Below, one piece after another: positions 1 to 11,100 of a stretch of 64,000 nucleotides of DNA. How positions within the stretch are numbered: the stretch's first letter is position 1; each line of letters begins with the position of its first letter. This DNA is from Aphrophora alni (taxonomy: Eukaryota; Arthropoda; Insecta; Hemiptera; Aphrophoridae). The stretch covers positions 10,755,138-10,819,137 of the forward strand of contig OY740771.1 in assembly GCA_963513935.1 (NCBI GenBank), written 5' to 3'. Below the pieces are notes generated by a model. That model was given only the letters and a program-made list of their open reading frames with translations. It did not search any database and was not told the DNA's origin. Both the position numbers and the translations under genes were made by a program.

Positions 1-689
1 TTTTACCTTTTCTAAAACTAAATTCCTATATAAAAAAAAGAGTTTAGGTGCCAGAAGTGATTTTGAAAACAAATATAAAAAAGAAAGGTGTTACCAGAAC
101 TTGTCTTTTTAATCAAACATGAAACAAATGTATTTTTATGTCATTTTAATTTTTTTTTTCATAACTTTATACCCGTTAGACTCTTTCTGAGTAGATAATA
201 TAGCAAAACGCAACATTAAAAACCAGATTTAAACCTAGTAGCCCCTAAACCCTATTCCCTTGTTCAATTTATATATCGAAAATGATCAAATACACAGTGT
301 TTTGTTTTGTAATGTGTGTATCATAGGCTACAGTATTATTAATTGGAGATGTAGCTGCCCTATTTTCAGCCGATATGTATAATTTGCTTTAAATATTTTA
401 TAATGCTCATTTCTTCCTTTTTCATAAAAGCAATGATGGGCGAGTGGTTTTTTGCCTTTAGACAAGAAAAAAAAGTAGTGTTTAAAACCTCTCTTGGTCA
501 TCACTGCTTTATAGGGGGAAGGGATAAGGAAGAAAAACATCAAATAAAGATTCCTAGCACTTAAGTTGGTTAGGTTACTCTAATAGCACCAGGGTAGGAA
601 AATATCAAGAGTTGGTCAACAGAGACTTAATAGAAAAAATTAAAAGAGAAAGATCTAATCCAAGACTATGTGAAAAAAGGTGATCCAGA
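1..689. other. AT-rich sequence, nothing recognised
   Basis: No coding pattern, splice-bounded exon or repeat could be supported here. The short open frames are low-complexity. Confidence 0.5.
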
Positions 690-846
690 GGTAATTATGC
701 ATTATACTTTGCCCCGAGATTTAGTTAAGAAAATTTTTGAAATTATTTACAACCTACATTATTTTGAAGCAATTAGATCATATTTGATGTCGGAAGACAC
801 TTTTGAAGTACCAAAATACATTCGTTTAGTAGAAAACAAGAAATAA
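690..846 (+). repeat. Copy 1 of an unclassified ~155-bp dispersed repeat
   Basis: This stretch matches the reverse complement of 1170-1345 over most of its length and shares a core (TTTGATGTCRGAAG plus a following TTTTGAA) with 2255-2335 and with the complement of 2801-2878. In the plus frame it reads as a short open segment ending in VPKYIRLVENKK and a stop, so it could be a duplicated exon or part of a mobile element. No family was recognised. Confidence 0.6.
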
Positions 847-966
847 AATAGTAAAAAATCTAGGTCTGGGCAGGTTAATACATATGACTAAGTTCATCAA
901 AGTAATGAATGTGTTGTTTGTGCAAGTAACTATGCTTGTTTAATATTATGACGTTGTATGATTGAA

Positions 967-980
967 GTTTGGACAGGTAA

Positions 981-1024
<44 letters not shown>

Positions 1025-1039
1025 ACCTAGCCAGACCTA
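967..1039. repeat. AT-microsatellite hairpin with GGTCTGGCTAGGTG-type arms
   Basis: A run of about 20 AT dinucleotides is flanked by TTTGGACAGGT on the left and ACCTAGCCAGACC on the right, which are imperfect inverted copies. The same arm (AGGTTTGGCCAGGTG) occurs at 28007-28102 and 31078-31158, so this looks like a decayed copy of a small palindromic MITE whose centre expanded into a microsatellite. Confidence 0.55.
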
Positions 1040-1169
1040 ATTAAGCAATTGAGTGATGACAATAAAACAATTGAGCGAAGACACATTCACTAAATTTATG
1101 TAGGCCTAGCCTAGTCATACGAATTAACGTAGCCATTCGTAGTAACCTAAACAGACCTGGATTTCGTAC

Positions 1170-1345
1170 TTTTATACTTTCAAACTAAACTAATGTATTT
1201 TGGTATTTCAAAAGTGTCTTCTGACATCAAATTTGATCTAGGAAATTGTTTCAAAATAAGGTAGATAGTAAACGATTTCAACAATTATCTTAACTAAATA
1301 TAAAGCCAGACTACAATGCACAATTACCAATCCAACTAGGATCCC
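1170..1345 (-). repeat. Copy 2 of the dispersed repeat, inverted
   Basis: Read on the minus strand it matches 690-846 with substitutions and small indels. Together the two form a large inverted repeat with about 320 bp between the arms. Confidence 0.6.
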
Positions 1346-1570
1346 TTGAAATGTCTTCTTTAGTGAATTAGTTGATTAAAAAGAACTGTTGTCAGTTAAT
1401 GTACACTTGACCTCCACAATACCTCTTTCAACATATCTATAAAGGCTCATTTGCTGCTTTTTATACTTTTTAATTTCTTCTTAATTGTGAAAAATACCTT
1501 CTAGAAAAAATTTTTATTTTAAAAATAGCATAGGCTCAGAGGTAGGCCCTAAATATAGTGTACATAGGGG

Positions 1571-2335
<765 letters not shown>

Positions 2336-2800
2336 AATCAATTTAAAAGTTTACATTCGATGTTCCGTATACGCAATGAGCCTATGCGTCTAGGTTTCAT
2401 AAGTCAAGCATAGTTAACAGTACTTTACTAGATCATTAGATATATGAGTATTAATTGTCTTCTATCAACAAGTAAATATTACTAAGCTGTATGATTTCAG
2501 AATAATGTGAACTAGGTTTCGGCAGACCTAATAAAGGAAATAAAGGTCTGGTAAGGTAACTAAATATAGGTAACCTATATAATAATTAACTAACCCGACC
2601 TATTTACGCAGATCAACATAAACATCGAATGAGGCCATGCAAACTTAACCTACAAATATGTCATTGAAATACCGGTATATGTCAATTTCAAAATGAAAAA
2701 CATTTGCTCACACAAAAATGTTACAACTATTCTTATAAAGACAGGTGTGTAGTACAAAAATAACGAGAAAAAAAAAATTGGGGCGCTCAGTAAACAATTA
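2336..2800. other. AT-rich sequence, nothing recognised
   Basis: No gene, RNA or bounded repeat could be supported. Confidence 0.4.
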
Positions 2801-2878
2801 CCTTTCAAAAGTGTCTTCCGACATCAAATTCTTCCAATTAAGGTAGATAGTAAATGATTTCTCGCCACTAAATTCACC
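2801..2878 (-). repeat. Copy 4 of the dispersed repeat, inverted and truncated
   Basis: On the minus strand the repeat core is followed by AAGGTAATTGTTTACTGAG. The last part matches the terminal sequence of the inverted-repeat element at 24576-26021, so this copy may be truncated by, or next to, an end of that element. AAG/GTAATT also resembles a splice donor. Confidence 0.45.
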
Positions 2879-4366
2879 TGGCATGTACATTATATTTACC
2901 TGCATAGAAATTATGTATATTTTCTAAGTATGTATGGTCATATTATGAAATTAATAAATTATTGTAGACTAGTAAACTGTTTTTATTTTTCATAGGCTTT
3001 TCAATGGGACATATAATATGGGCTTATTTGCAATTTTTCATAGCATAAAAATGTATAAGCTTGTATCGAAAAAGGAAGTTTAATTTTTGTTCAAAATTTG
3101 GTGTAAGAAAAGCAGCCCAGGTAAGAAAAGCCTAGGGCCCACGTAATTATTATCATAATTTTAACATAGCCTATTTATGTCAATCAGCAACTTACCTCTT
3201 TCACCTCCTTCCATGTTTAAGCTTTCTTTAGTAAATTAATATAAATGCTCTAATCCCGAAAAAGTTAAATGAATAACAACAAAGAAAACACAAAATATAG
3301 TTCAACCTGCTTGGCCCACTTTCTTTTCACCAGTAAACATGGCCGGAGCAGTCACTAAACTAATAGGTGTATTCAAGGTCGATGAACTAGACTAGAGCAA
3401 TTTAAACACTACGATAACACTTCAAATTAATCGTAATAAATATATATATATCTTCTTTAAAATTTCACAGTGCGTAAATAAGAGTTATATGAAGTTCTTT
3501 TTATATTCCAACACTATACACAACAATAATCTACAAGTCTCAAAATTTTCTGTTACAACTGTTGCAGTGTTTCAGTGTTACTCTTCTGTGAAACCATAGA
3601 TTAAACTATGAAACGGTCATAACAAATCGTTAGGTAGATTCCTTAAAATCAATATTTACGGCACAGGTGCTAATTATTTTAATTCAAAAATGTATCAACC
3701 TCAAAAACTTATATTCTATATATTGTGATATTAATTAACATCCATTTTATCCATCTTGTAAATGATATTACTATTTATGATATTTACATAAATTTTATAT
3801 AATGTAACGGAAATAAATTCATTACCAATAATAATAACGAATTCATGGTTGATAGTATCGTTTTTGGATCAAGATTAATAGAATTGAACCTGTAATTTTT
3901 ATTCTAAAAATATACCAAAATGTGTATTGCTTGGTAGAAAAGATACGCTCTTACCATTATGTAAATCGGGGTTTAATAGAAAATTCGCCTCTTATTTCTT
4001 ACTTTCAAGGAAAGACTGGACCATGAAGTGGGAAACTTGGGCCAAGTTAAAAGAGGCTAAATCTTTAAGTTATTTTATCTCTGTTAATATTTATTTAAAC
4101 GTTGGGTAGTCTGGAATCTGGAAGTGGGAACCGTGGGAAGGGGAATTGGGATGCTATTTTTAACACTTATGTTTATTTGATGTTTGTGTATATCTGCCAT
4201 GTATTTATATATATTTTACCACCTATATGGATATTTTCTTGTAATAAAGACACAATTATTCTCGTTCTGAGATTCGACTGATATAAAGTGTGCAATAGTG
4301 TAAAATTAATAGTTAGTACGGTATGCTAATCCATTGATAACCTCAAATGTTATCATATGGGAAATC
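2879..4366. other. 5' flank of the brn-like gene
   Basis: AT-rich sequence without a supported gene. A 60-residue open frame at 3927-4109 resembles nothing known. An AATAAA at about 4243 could be chance. A promoter for the downstream gene probably lies here, but no specific element can be named. Confidence 0.4.
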
Positions 4367-5530
4367 ATGGATTACTTACATATTTTAATATTATTCCTTA
4401 AAATGATGTGGAAAAAAAGATCTCGATTGTTTATATTAATTATCATATTTTTTATATACTATTTTGGTGGTTTTACACATTATTTTGAAAAGGATTATTA
4501 CTCTGAATTCAGGTATCCATTTGAAGGAGATATTACAAGATATGTTGAACAATTAAAAATAGGCGAAACACCTAGTTTAAAACCATTAAATACACCTGCC
4601 TATAACTTTATTATTAATCCTAAATATAAATGTGTAAATGAAGATGGTATGCTAAGATTGGTTTATATTGTAAAATCTGCTATGAACAACTTTCATAGAA
4701 GACTTGCAATTCGTCATTCATGGGGTTTTGAAAAGCGATTTTCAGATGTCTCAATAAGAACTGTGTTTGTCTTGGGAGTTGATAAGGATAATCCAAAACT
4801 GCAAAGACAAATAGAAGATGAACACAATAAGTTTGGAGACATAGTGCAAGCAGAATTTATTGACAATTATTTTAACAACACTTTGAAGACAATGGTTGGT
4901 TTTAAATGGGCTGTAAATTATTGTTCTAATTCAAGGTTTTATTTTTTTAGTGATGATGATTTCTATATATCAACAAAAAATGTTTTAAGGTTTGTTCGTA
5001 ATCCAGTAGCGTATCCAGAGTATTTGGAAACGCCTGTAGCTGCTGTAGGAAATCATACCGTTTTAGGTTGGAAGAATGATATTCATTTGAGTAAAATGCA
5101 GACTTCTCGAAAACTAAATCAAGTTTTGGATATTGACCTTCCCGAAGATGTAAAACTTTTTGCAGGCTATGCTTTTGTTTCATCTCCTCACCGACACCAA
5201 AGTAGTAAATGGTATATTTCACTATCAGAATACCCTTATCATATGTGGCCTCCTTATTTAACAGCTGGAGCATATATTGTATCAAAACAAGCTTTGTTAG
5301 ATTTATATTATGCTAGTTATTATACGAAATATTTTAGATTTGATGATATTTATTTAGGGTTAGTTGCAAATAAAATCAGTATTGAACCATTTCATTGTAA
5401 TGAATTTAATTTTTACAAAAAAGATTATAGTAAAGATGGCTATCAGTATGTGATAGCTTCACATGGTTATGGCGATCCAAACGAATTATTGGCAGTTTGG
5501 AATGATCAAAAAGCAGCAGGAAATGCGTGA
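4367..5530 (+). CDS. brn: Beta-1,3-galactosyltransferase, brainiac-like
   Basis: This is a complete intronless gene for a 387-residue glycosyltransferase family 31 enzyme of the Drosophila brainiac type. Such enzymes are Golgi type II membrane proteins; Drosophila Brainiac acts on the glycolipid core and supports Notch/EGFR-dependent epithelial development. The sequence shows a short basic cytosolic tail (KKRSR), a membrane anchor at residues 21-37, and then the lumenal domain. Family motifs are present in order: RLAIRHSWG (112-120), FVLGVD (134-139), the DDD metal/donor site (196-198, within FFSDDDFY), PPYLTAGAYIVS (295-306) and FDDIYLG (325-331). An NNT sequon lies at 170-172. The first in-frame ATG has A at -3 and G at +4; the frame extends 11 codons upstream without another ATG. 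A second Met pair (residues 13-14) is a possible alternative start. Other family 31 members are possible, but the fit to brn is best. Confidence 0.88.
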   Translation: MDYLHILILFLKMMWKKRSRLFILIIIFFIYYFGGFTHYFEKDYYSEFRYPFEGDITRYVEQLKIGETPSLKPLNTPAYNFIINPKYKCVNEDGMLRLVYIVKSAMNNFHRRLAIRHSWGFEKRFSDVSIRTVFVLGVDKDNPKLQRQIEDEHNKFGDIVQAEFIDNYFNNTLKTMVGFKWAVNYCSNSRFYFFSDDDFYISTKNVLRFVRNPVAYPEYLETPVAAVGNHTVLGWKNDIHLSKMQTSRKLNQVLDIDLPEDVKLFAGYAFVSSPHRHQSSKWYISLSEYPYHMWPPYLTAGAYIVSKQALLDLYYASYYTKYFRFDDIYLGLVANKISIEPFHCNEFNFYKKDYSKDGYQYVIASHGYGDPNELLAVWNDQKAAGNA

Positions 5531-5786
5531 TAAAAATTATAAACATTCACCTATAGTGTATAGTAATTATATTTTACTAATGTAAATTCATAACCTGAAT
5601 CTATTAGACTATAACACCTCGGACCTAATAGTCGTCATTATTTTTCTTACTCTTCATTTTGAAATATCTTGCTACTTCTTTAACGGTTTTCCCATTACTT
5701 TCTAGGTTCAGATCTCATCTTAACTGTCCTAACACAATATTATATGTTATACTAATTTTCGAAAATACTTGGTAGAACTCCATGTG

Positions 5787-5890
5787 AAATGAAACACAAA
5801 TATAATATTTAACAAAATTCTACAATTTACTGTGTTGCCAGACTCAATAAATTGTAAAATTTTGTTAAATATTGTATTTGTGTTTCATTT
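5787..5890. repeat. Long hairpin in the 3' flank of the brn-like gene
   Basis: Two 43-bp arms (5787-5829 and 5848-5890) are near-perfect inverted copies separated by 18 bp. It begins about 256 bp after the brn stop, so it may lie in that gene's 3' UTR. An AATAAA at about 5845 sits at the loop edge. It is probably a small foldback MITE. Confidence 0.75.
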
Positions 5891-8318
5891 AATAATATAT
5901 TTGTTTGCTCAGCTTTTCCTATAAGTATTGTAAGGCCATCATTTTATATTTTAATGATGATGAAAATATTGTGTTACACACTAAAAGTCATATGGCAAAA
6001 AAGTAATTCTTTGTGATAATCTACAATAAAATATATAGAACAGAAAAATGTTTTAGAGCTTATTTTGAATTTTTAGGTATGGCTAATAACATGTTCAGCT
6101 ATTGTTAAAAAGCACTTTAATGTTCCAACTTTCTGGTGTTGATCCACACTAAATATTTTGAAATGAAACTTGGTTATATTTTCGTTTTATATATCAAATT
6201 ATTTTTTAAACACCATTTTAGATATTAATTTTTATTACAAATCTGTGGCCATGTCTACAGCTTAAATGGTGTATTTGATTTTCATGCAGTTTTTACTAAC
6301 CACATCTTTTCGTGGTTGACTGAAATGCCAGATTTTTAGTTTTTAAATGTAAGCCCATGGTTATCTCCACAGCCTCGATGACTAAAGCAATTTCTGTGTG
6401 ATTTTCTTCTTTAAATAGTCTAATTGTGTATTACATAGCCCAATGTTTGAATTTTGACTTCCTTGTAATGTAAATTAAGATTTTGGGGATAGGCGTAAAG
6501 GTTTTACATAAATTAATATTTAATTTAAATGGGAGTTAAGCTAACACATTTTTAATCTTATAACATAGTTAATGTTAGCAACTCTGCACTTTACATAGGA
6601 TACTGCAACATTAAAACAAATTAAAAATTATATAGTTTGTGTCTCTTAAAAATTAAAAATTGCAATATTAATATTCAACTAGTTTGAGTTTTCCAGGCCT
6701 GTTTTACTAAAACATGTTTGTTTGTTTTTACTAGATTTGTTATAGTTTAACCATTTATACTAAAAAATGGTGACTGTAAATTTCTACTTTTTAGTTACGA
6801 GTAAATTTCGATGATAAACTTCCCGTTGTGAAGTACCTCTTAAAGAAGAAAATAGTTACACTGAACAATAAGTCCAAAACTGTTGTACACATTTTCTGCT
6901 ACTGTTGGAAATATTTAAATTATAGAGTCTGATTAAAGCAGGCAGATGTTAAAATAGTTAATGTATGACCCATAGGAACTTATGTAAGTGGAAGTGGCAC
7001 TTTCAATAGACATAAATATTTAACGTAACATTTTCTTTTAATTCTAAATGTTTACATAGTCAAATTTGAAAATTATGTTTGTGTGCATAGAGAGTTTTGT
7101 GATATCTTTATCAGAAAGTATTGTTATAAAAGAAATTGAATAATAACAAGAATTTGAATAATATGCAAAAAATAAAACTTAAAATTTTCATAAGTGAAGA
7201 CTTTAACAGTAATAATTTTTATAAAAGAGACTACAACTGTAGTAGACCTACTATTTTGAATTGTAAGAATTACCTTGTTTCTTTTTAAAACTTTTTTATA
7301 ATGTGCATTTTGTTGTTGTGTTGCTATGACCATTTTAAAAATTATTTAATTCTCTTATTTTTATGTAACAGTAAACAGCTATTGACATTGGCAACAATGT
7401 TGATTGCTGTTCATGTATTATTGAGCAAGGTTTACCATTTTATTTTGCTTGTACGTTTTGGACTGACTCACCCTTTCTATGCCGCCTAACATCTCTCTAA
7501 ATAAAAGATGCTGTTTTATTTTGCAATAAATAATCAATAATTTGACTCTCATTGATAAATTATAATTCCATAAATCTCGTACATCTAATCTCATGTTAGC
7601 TTTTTGTTTCAAACAGAGGCTATTATATAAACTTTTGTTATACTAAAGTAATATGAAAACTGTCTCAGGATCTTTTTATGAATCTAATTGTTTTGTAACA
7701 TACTCTGTATATAAATACAGTTCAACTATGATTATCTGTCAGAGGTCAAGACCAAAGCTGTGAATAGAATACTTACTTATAGTAATATATAACCAGATGG
7801 CTTCACTGTCAAAGCATATTTCATGGAACAGTGTTAAATTTTGTATAGCTAATTTCCTTTACAATAGGAGTATTAAAAATTAAGTTTGGATTAAAGTATA
7901 ATACAATAGTTGTAGTTTAAAGATCAATGCAATTAATTGCTTTCATGTTTATAATTATATGTACTATACAAATAGGATTTTTTTTAATATTAAAATCCAA
8001 AACACTTGTACATTATGTGTATTACCTTCAACTTCGGTATTTGAAACAATCATAAATATTTTAGGTAAATGTTAAGATTTAGCATACCAGAATTTAAATT
8101 AATTTGTTTTCTCAAAATTCATTAACTATAAAAACTTACTTTTAAAAGGAAAAATTTACATTGATTGTTAAAATATGATCAAAGTCTTTTCTATTAATGA
8201 TTATACGTTAATTTTTTTATATTTAAATTTAACACTTTTAAGTTACACATTTTTTTATCAACATTTCATGGTGAAAAATTAGTTTCCACAGAAATATATA
8301 TATTAATAGACTTTAAAA
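5891..8318. other. AT-rich intergenic sequence
   Basis: No exon-like segment, RNA gene or bounded mobile element could be supported. Confidence 0.45.
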
Positions 8319-8503
8319 ATAAATATTGAGCTTGACTTGTGAGATAATATTAGATAGAACAAAAACTCGAACACAAGATCTCACAAACATTATATTTACT
8401 TGTAGCTCATGTATCACTGAGGATGGTGACTTTGTCGTTGAAACGCGTTTGATTAAATAAACATAATTTTTATGAGGTCTTGTGTTCGAGTATTTGTTCT
8501 ATC
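8319..8503 (+). mobile_element. Small TSD-flanked element carrying a hammerhead-like ribozyme, copy 1
   Basis: About 185 bp flanked by a near-perfect target duplication (AGACTTTAAAA at 8308-8318 and AGACTTTTAAAA at 8504-8515). It starts with a head shared with the copy at 28993-29181 (TTGAGCTTGACTTRTGAGA). Inverted arms of about 30 bp follow (left arm begins GATAGAACAAAAACTCGAAC and recurs complemented before the right end), with a ribozyme core between them. Small hammerheads of this type are known from Penelope-like retroelements, so this may be a non-autonomous derivative of one. No protein is encoded. Confidence 0.65.
8411..8455 (+). ncRNA. Hammerhead-like ribozyme, Penelope-associated type
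   Basis: The order is stem I strand GTATCA, core CTGAGGA (fits CUGANGA), stem II GGTGAC/GTCGTT with a short loop and G-U pairs, GAAA, palindromic CGCG in place of a normal stem III, UU before the predicted cleavage site, then TGAT pairing back to ATCA. One unpaired base lies between CUGANGA and stem II. The minimal palindromic stem III matches published small hammerheads reported to act as dimers. Stem I is weaker (four to five pairs) than in the copy at 29088-29132. Confidence 0.6.
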
Positions 8504-8515
8504 AGACTTTTAAAA

Positions 8516-11052
8516 GTTAATGTTTTAGAAAAAGTAGGCCTACGTAATGTACATCTATATATTTATTTGGTAGTTCCTATCTTTGATCATTACGGCGAAA
8601 AGTAAAAATCATGGTAAAATATTATTTTTCCTTTTGTGAATAAGGTCTGAAGTTTATGGATATAAACAATTTTGTAATTTAAATTTTAGTACGCTATTCT
8701 AAAGATTTTTGTCAGGTTATCTGCTTTAACAACCTGACAGATAAAAGAGTAACGGATAATTGAAGTATTACTATATCTTAAGTTGTATTATGTTAACCTA
8801 TTAAATAATGTAGTATAAACATGATTTTGCAAACCATAACTTTGTTAATTTTAATACAAAATTAATTTACTGTGATGCAATAAAAAATTGTAATCTCATG
8901 AAATTTAGAATCTCAATGTTATAAACATTAACAATGTGTGTCTTTTTATATATAATTGTTATTATTAAAAAATTATAGTTATAGGCACTATAGTGTAATT
9001 TATTTAAGTTAAGTTTGTTAAACGGGTGAAGCATATTTGCTCAATTTGTACTGAACCAGAAATTCTTCAAATAAATAAGCAATCATAAAATATTGATATT
9101 AAATTAACCTATCATGTGATGTATCCAGATATTGTTGTAAGTTTTATAAAAAGGAGAAGGAAAGAACAAATATATATGCTTTATAATGAGACTTTTTATT
9201 TTTTCCTGTTGTATTCACATAAAAACATAAATGAATCATACAATGTATCCAAGGGTTGTAACTGTTTACTTTTTTTTGACAAAGTCACTTCTTAAAAAAT
9301 TATTCACTTTTTTACTAAATGAACAAATTATTAGTTTTAATTGGATTTTAAGCTCGTAAATTAAACAAAAATTAAAGTCAATTTCTACCCAACGAAGGGG
9401 AAAACTATTTTCTTAGAGTAAGAGGTATTTCATGCTCCAACCCCGTGTAAGCATTTTGTTTCAAGTTGATGCAGCAGACAACTATATAGTGTTCCAGATA
9501 TACATTGATTCATTGAATTGTAGTATATCTTATGTACTATTAGACTACAGTACTAAGTATTTTTTGAGTACATATTTGAAAATTAATTTATACACATTTA
9601 CAGGTTGTATTTTCAATGCTTTCACTTCATAATTAATTAATAAACTGTCTAATGAAACAGTAAGACTATGGGAATTGGGAAGATGCAGATTTCAGAACTT
9701 ATGGTTAGATAAAATTGATCACCATAAGTGATTGCGAAGAAAAAACATATAAACTATGAACTTCAAAAAAATCTAATAAAATTATCATACAAGCTCAGAT
9801 CATCATTCAACGTACAAATAAAATAATTCATATTAATCGCTGCAAAGTAAAGTTAAACACAAATCAACTTATAGATTGTTGTGAGTGAACAATTCTACTG
9901 GTCCAATTATATTGCTTACCAAAACTGTCATATTGCATAATGTTTGTAAAAAACTACTTCAGTGGAAACAATGCGGTAGCTATGGTATGTTGCCACAGAC
10001 CATAGTTTTGTTTCTTATAATGGGCTTAGTGAAACTTTTTTTAAGTCAAGCATTAAAAACCTTAAACCAATATAATAGTATTAAAAATACATAGAAAAAT
10101 AATTTTTAATAAAAATTTTATTTGTTTCTTTTCATTAAAAAAAATACATTCTATTTAAATACAATAATACACTGTAGTGATACACTTATTTGAATCGAAG
10201 AGTAAAAAAACAAAGGTTTTAATTTGACTTACAAGATTTATGTAATTATAATATTATCCTGATAACTACGAAGAAGTATGTAAAATCAAACTCTGACATT
10301 GGTTACAAAAAATCCTATTATATGTTAAATGACACTAAGATATCCTCTTGGAAATGTTGATGATAATAAAAATAACACTGGTAAATTATGTTTAATAAAA
10401 CTAAAAATATATTACAATATAATCGTAACAACTTTTAACGAAAACAAATAAAAACCTATGATATGAAATGTGATAAACGTATACAATGACTAAATAATAT
10501 AGGAGTCTCTTAGACATTGCCTGTTTGGAACTTCCAATACTTTTTTAAACAAAACAAAGGAAAAAGAATGTGTTTCGTAATATTTTTTGGAGAGCCAATC
10601 CATGATTATAATATTAGATTTGGTTATAAACAAGACGTAGATTAAGTAATTATCATTAATTATCTGAACAGAACTTTTTATGATAATTCAAACTTCAGAA
10701 TCAAACAAATTTGATGATTTCAATTTAAATTCCAGTTTAAAAGCCAGAGAAAGAATTTTAAGACAACAATTAAAGGCTGCACCAGGAGCGCTACTGATCA
10801 CTCCTGCAACTGCATGACATCTCAGTCGTTGAATTGCCATTCTTGCCCTTGATAAATAGACTCCTACAAGATATCTTTAGTCTGCCCATATTATTAAAAA
10901 CATTACACTTATAAGATTTGTCATGTAATTTGTTTGAGGGTTTCAATATAACACTGCACATAAATTTAATTAATTTCACAAATTAATCCACTGTTTAGTT
11001 CCACTGAGACCCTTTCATATACAATTTTCTACCTTTCTATTATTACACACTA
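8516..11052. other. AT-rich intergenic sequence downstream of the coiled-coil gene
   Basis: No second gene was found. A small hairpin (GTCAGGTT ... AACCTGAC) lies near 8712-8740. The 3' UTR of the minus-strand coiled-coil gene should occupy the right end. The clearest AATAAA on the minus strand that I noticed is near 10122, so the UTR end is uncertain. Confidence 0.4.
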
Positions 11053-11100
11053 TTAGCTGTTTTTCATAAGATTTAGCAATTCCTTGGTGCATTCTGTCAG
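11053..11100 (-). CDS. Coiled-coil gene, exon 6 (terminal)
   Basis: The acceptor is a T-rich tract ending in TTACAG. The exon begins in phase 0 and reads LTECTKELLNLMKNS followed by TAA. It follows exon 5, which ends in phase 0. It occupies the same relative place after exon 5 that exon 3 (IVESAQIMSQVSEK) occupies after exon 2. Confidence 0.65.
   Translation of the reverse strand: MTECTKELLNLMKNS

Noticed and set aside
3927..4109. 60-residue open frame upstream of brn
   Set aside because: No recognisable motif, no clear splice sites, and length within chance expectation.
4947..5285. Minus-strand frame of 112 codons inside brn
   Set aside because: Shadow of the brn coding sequence.
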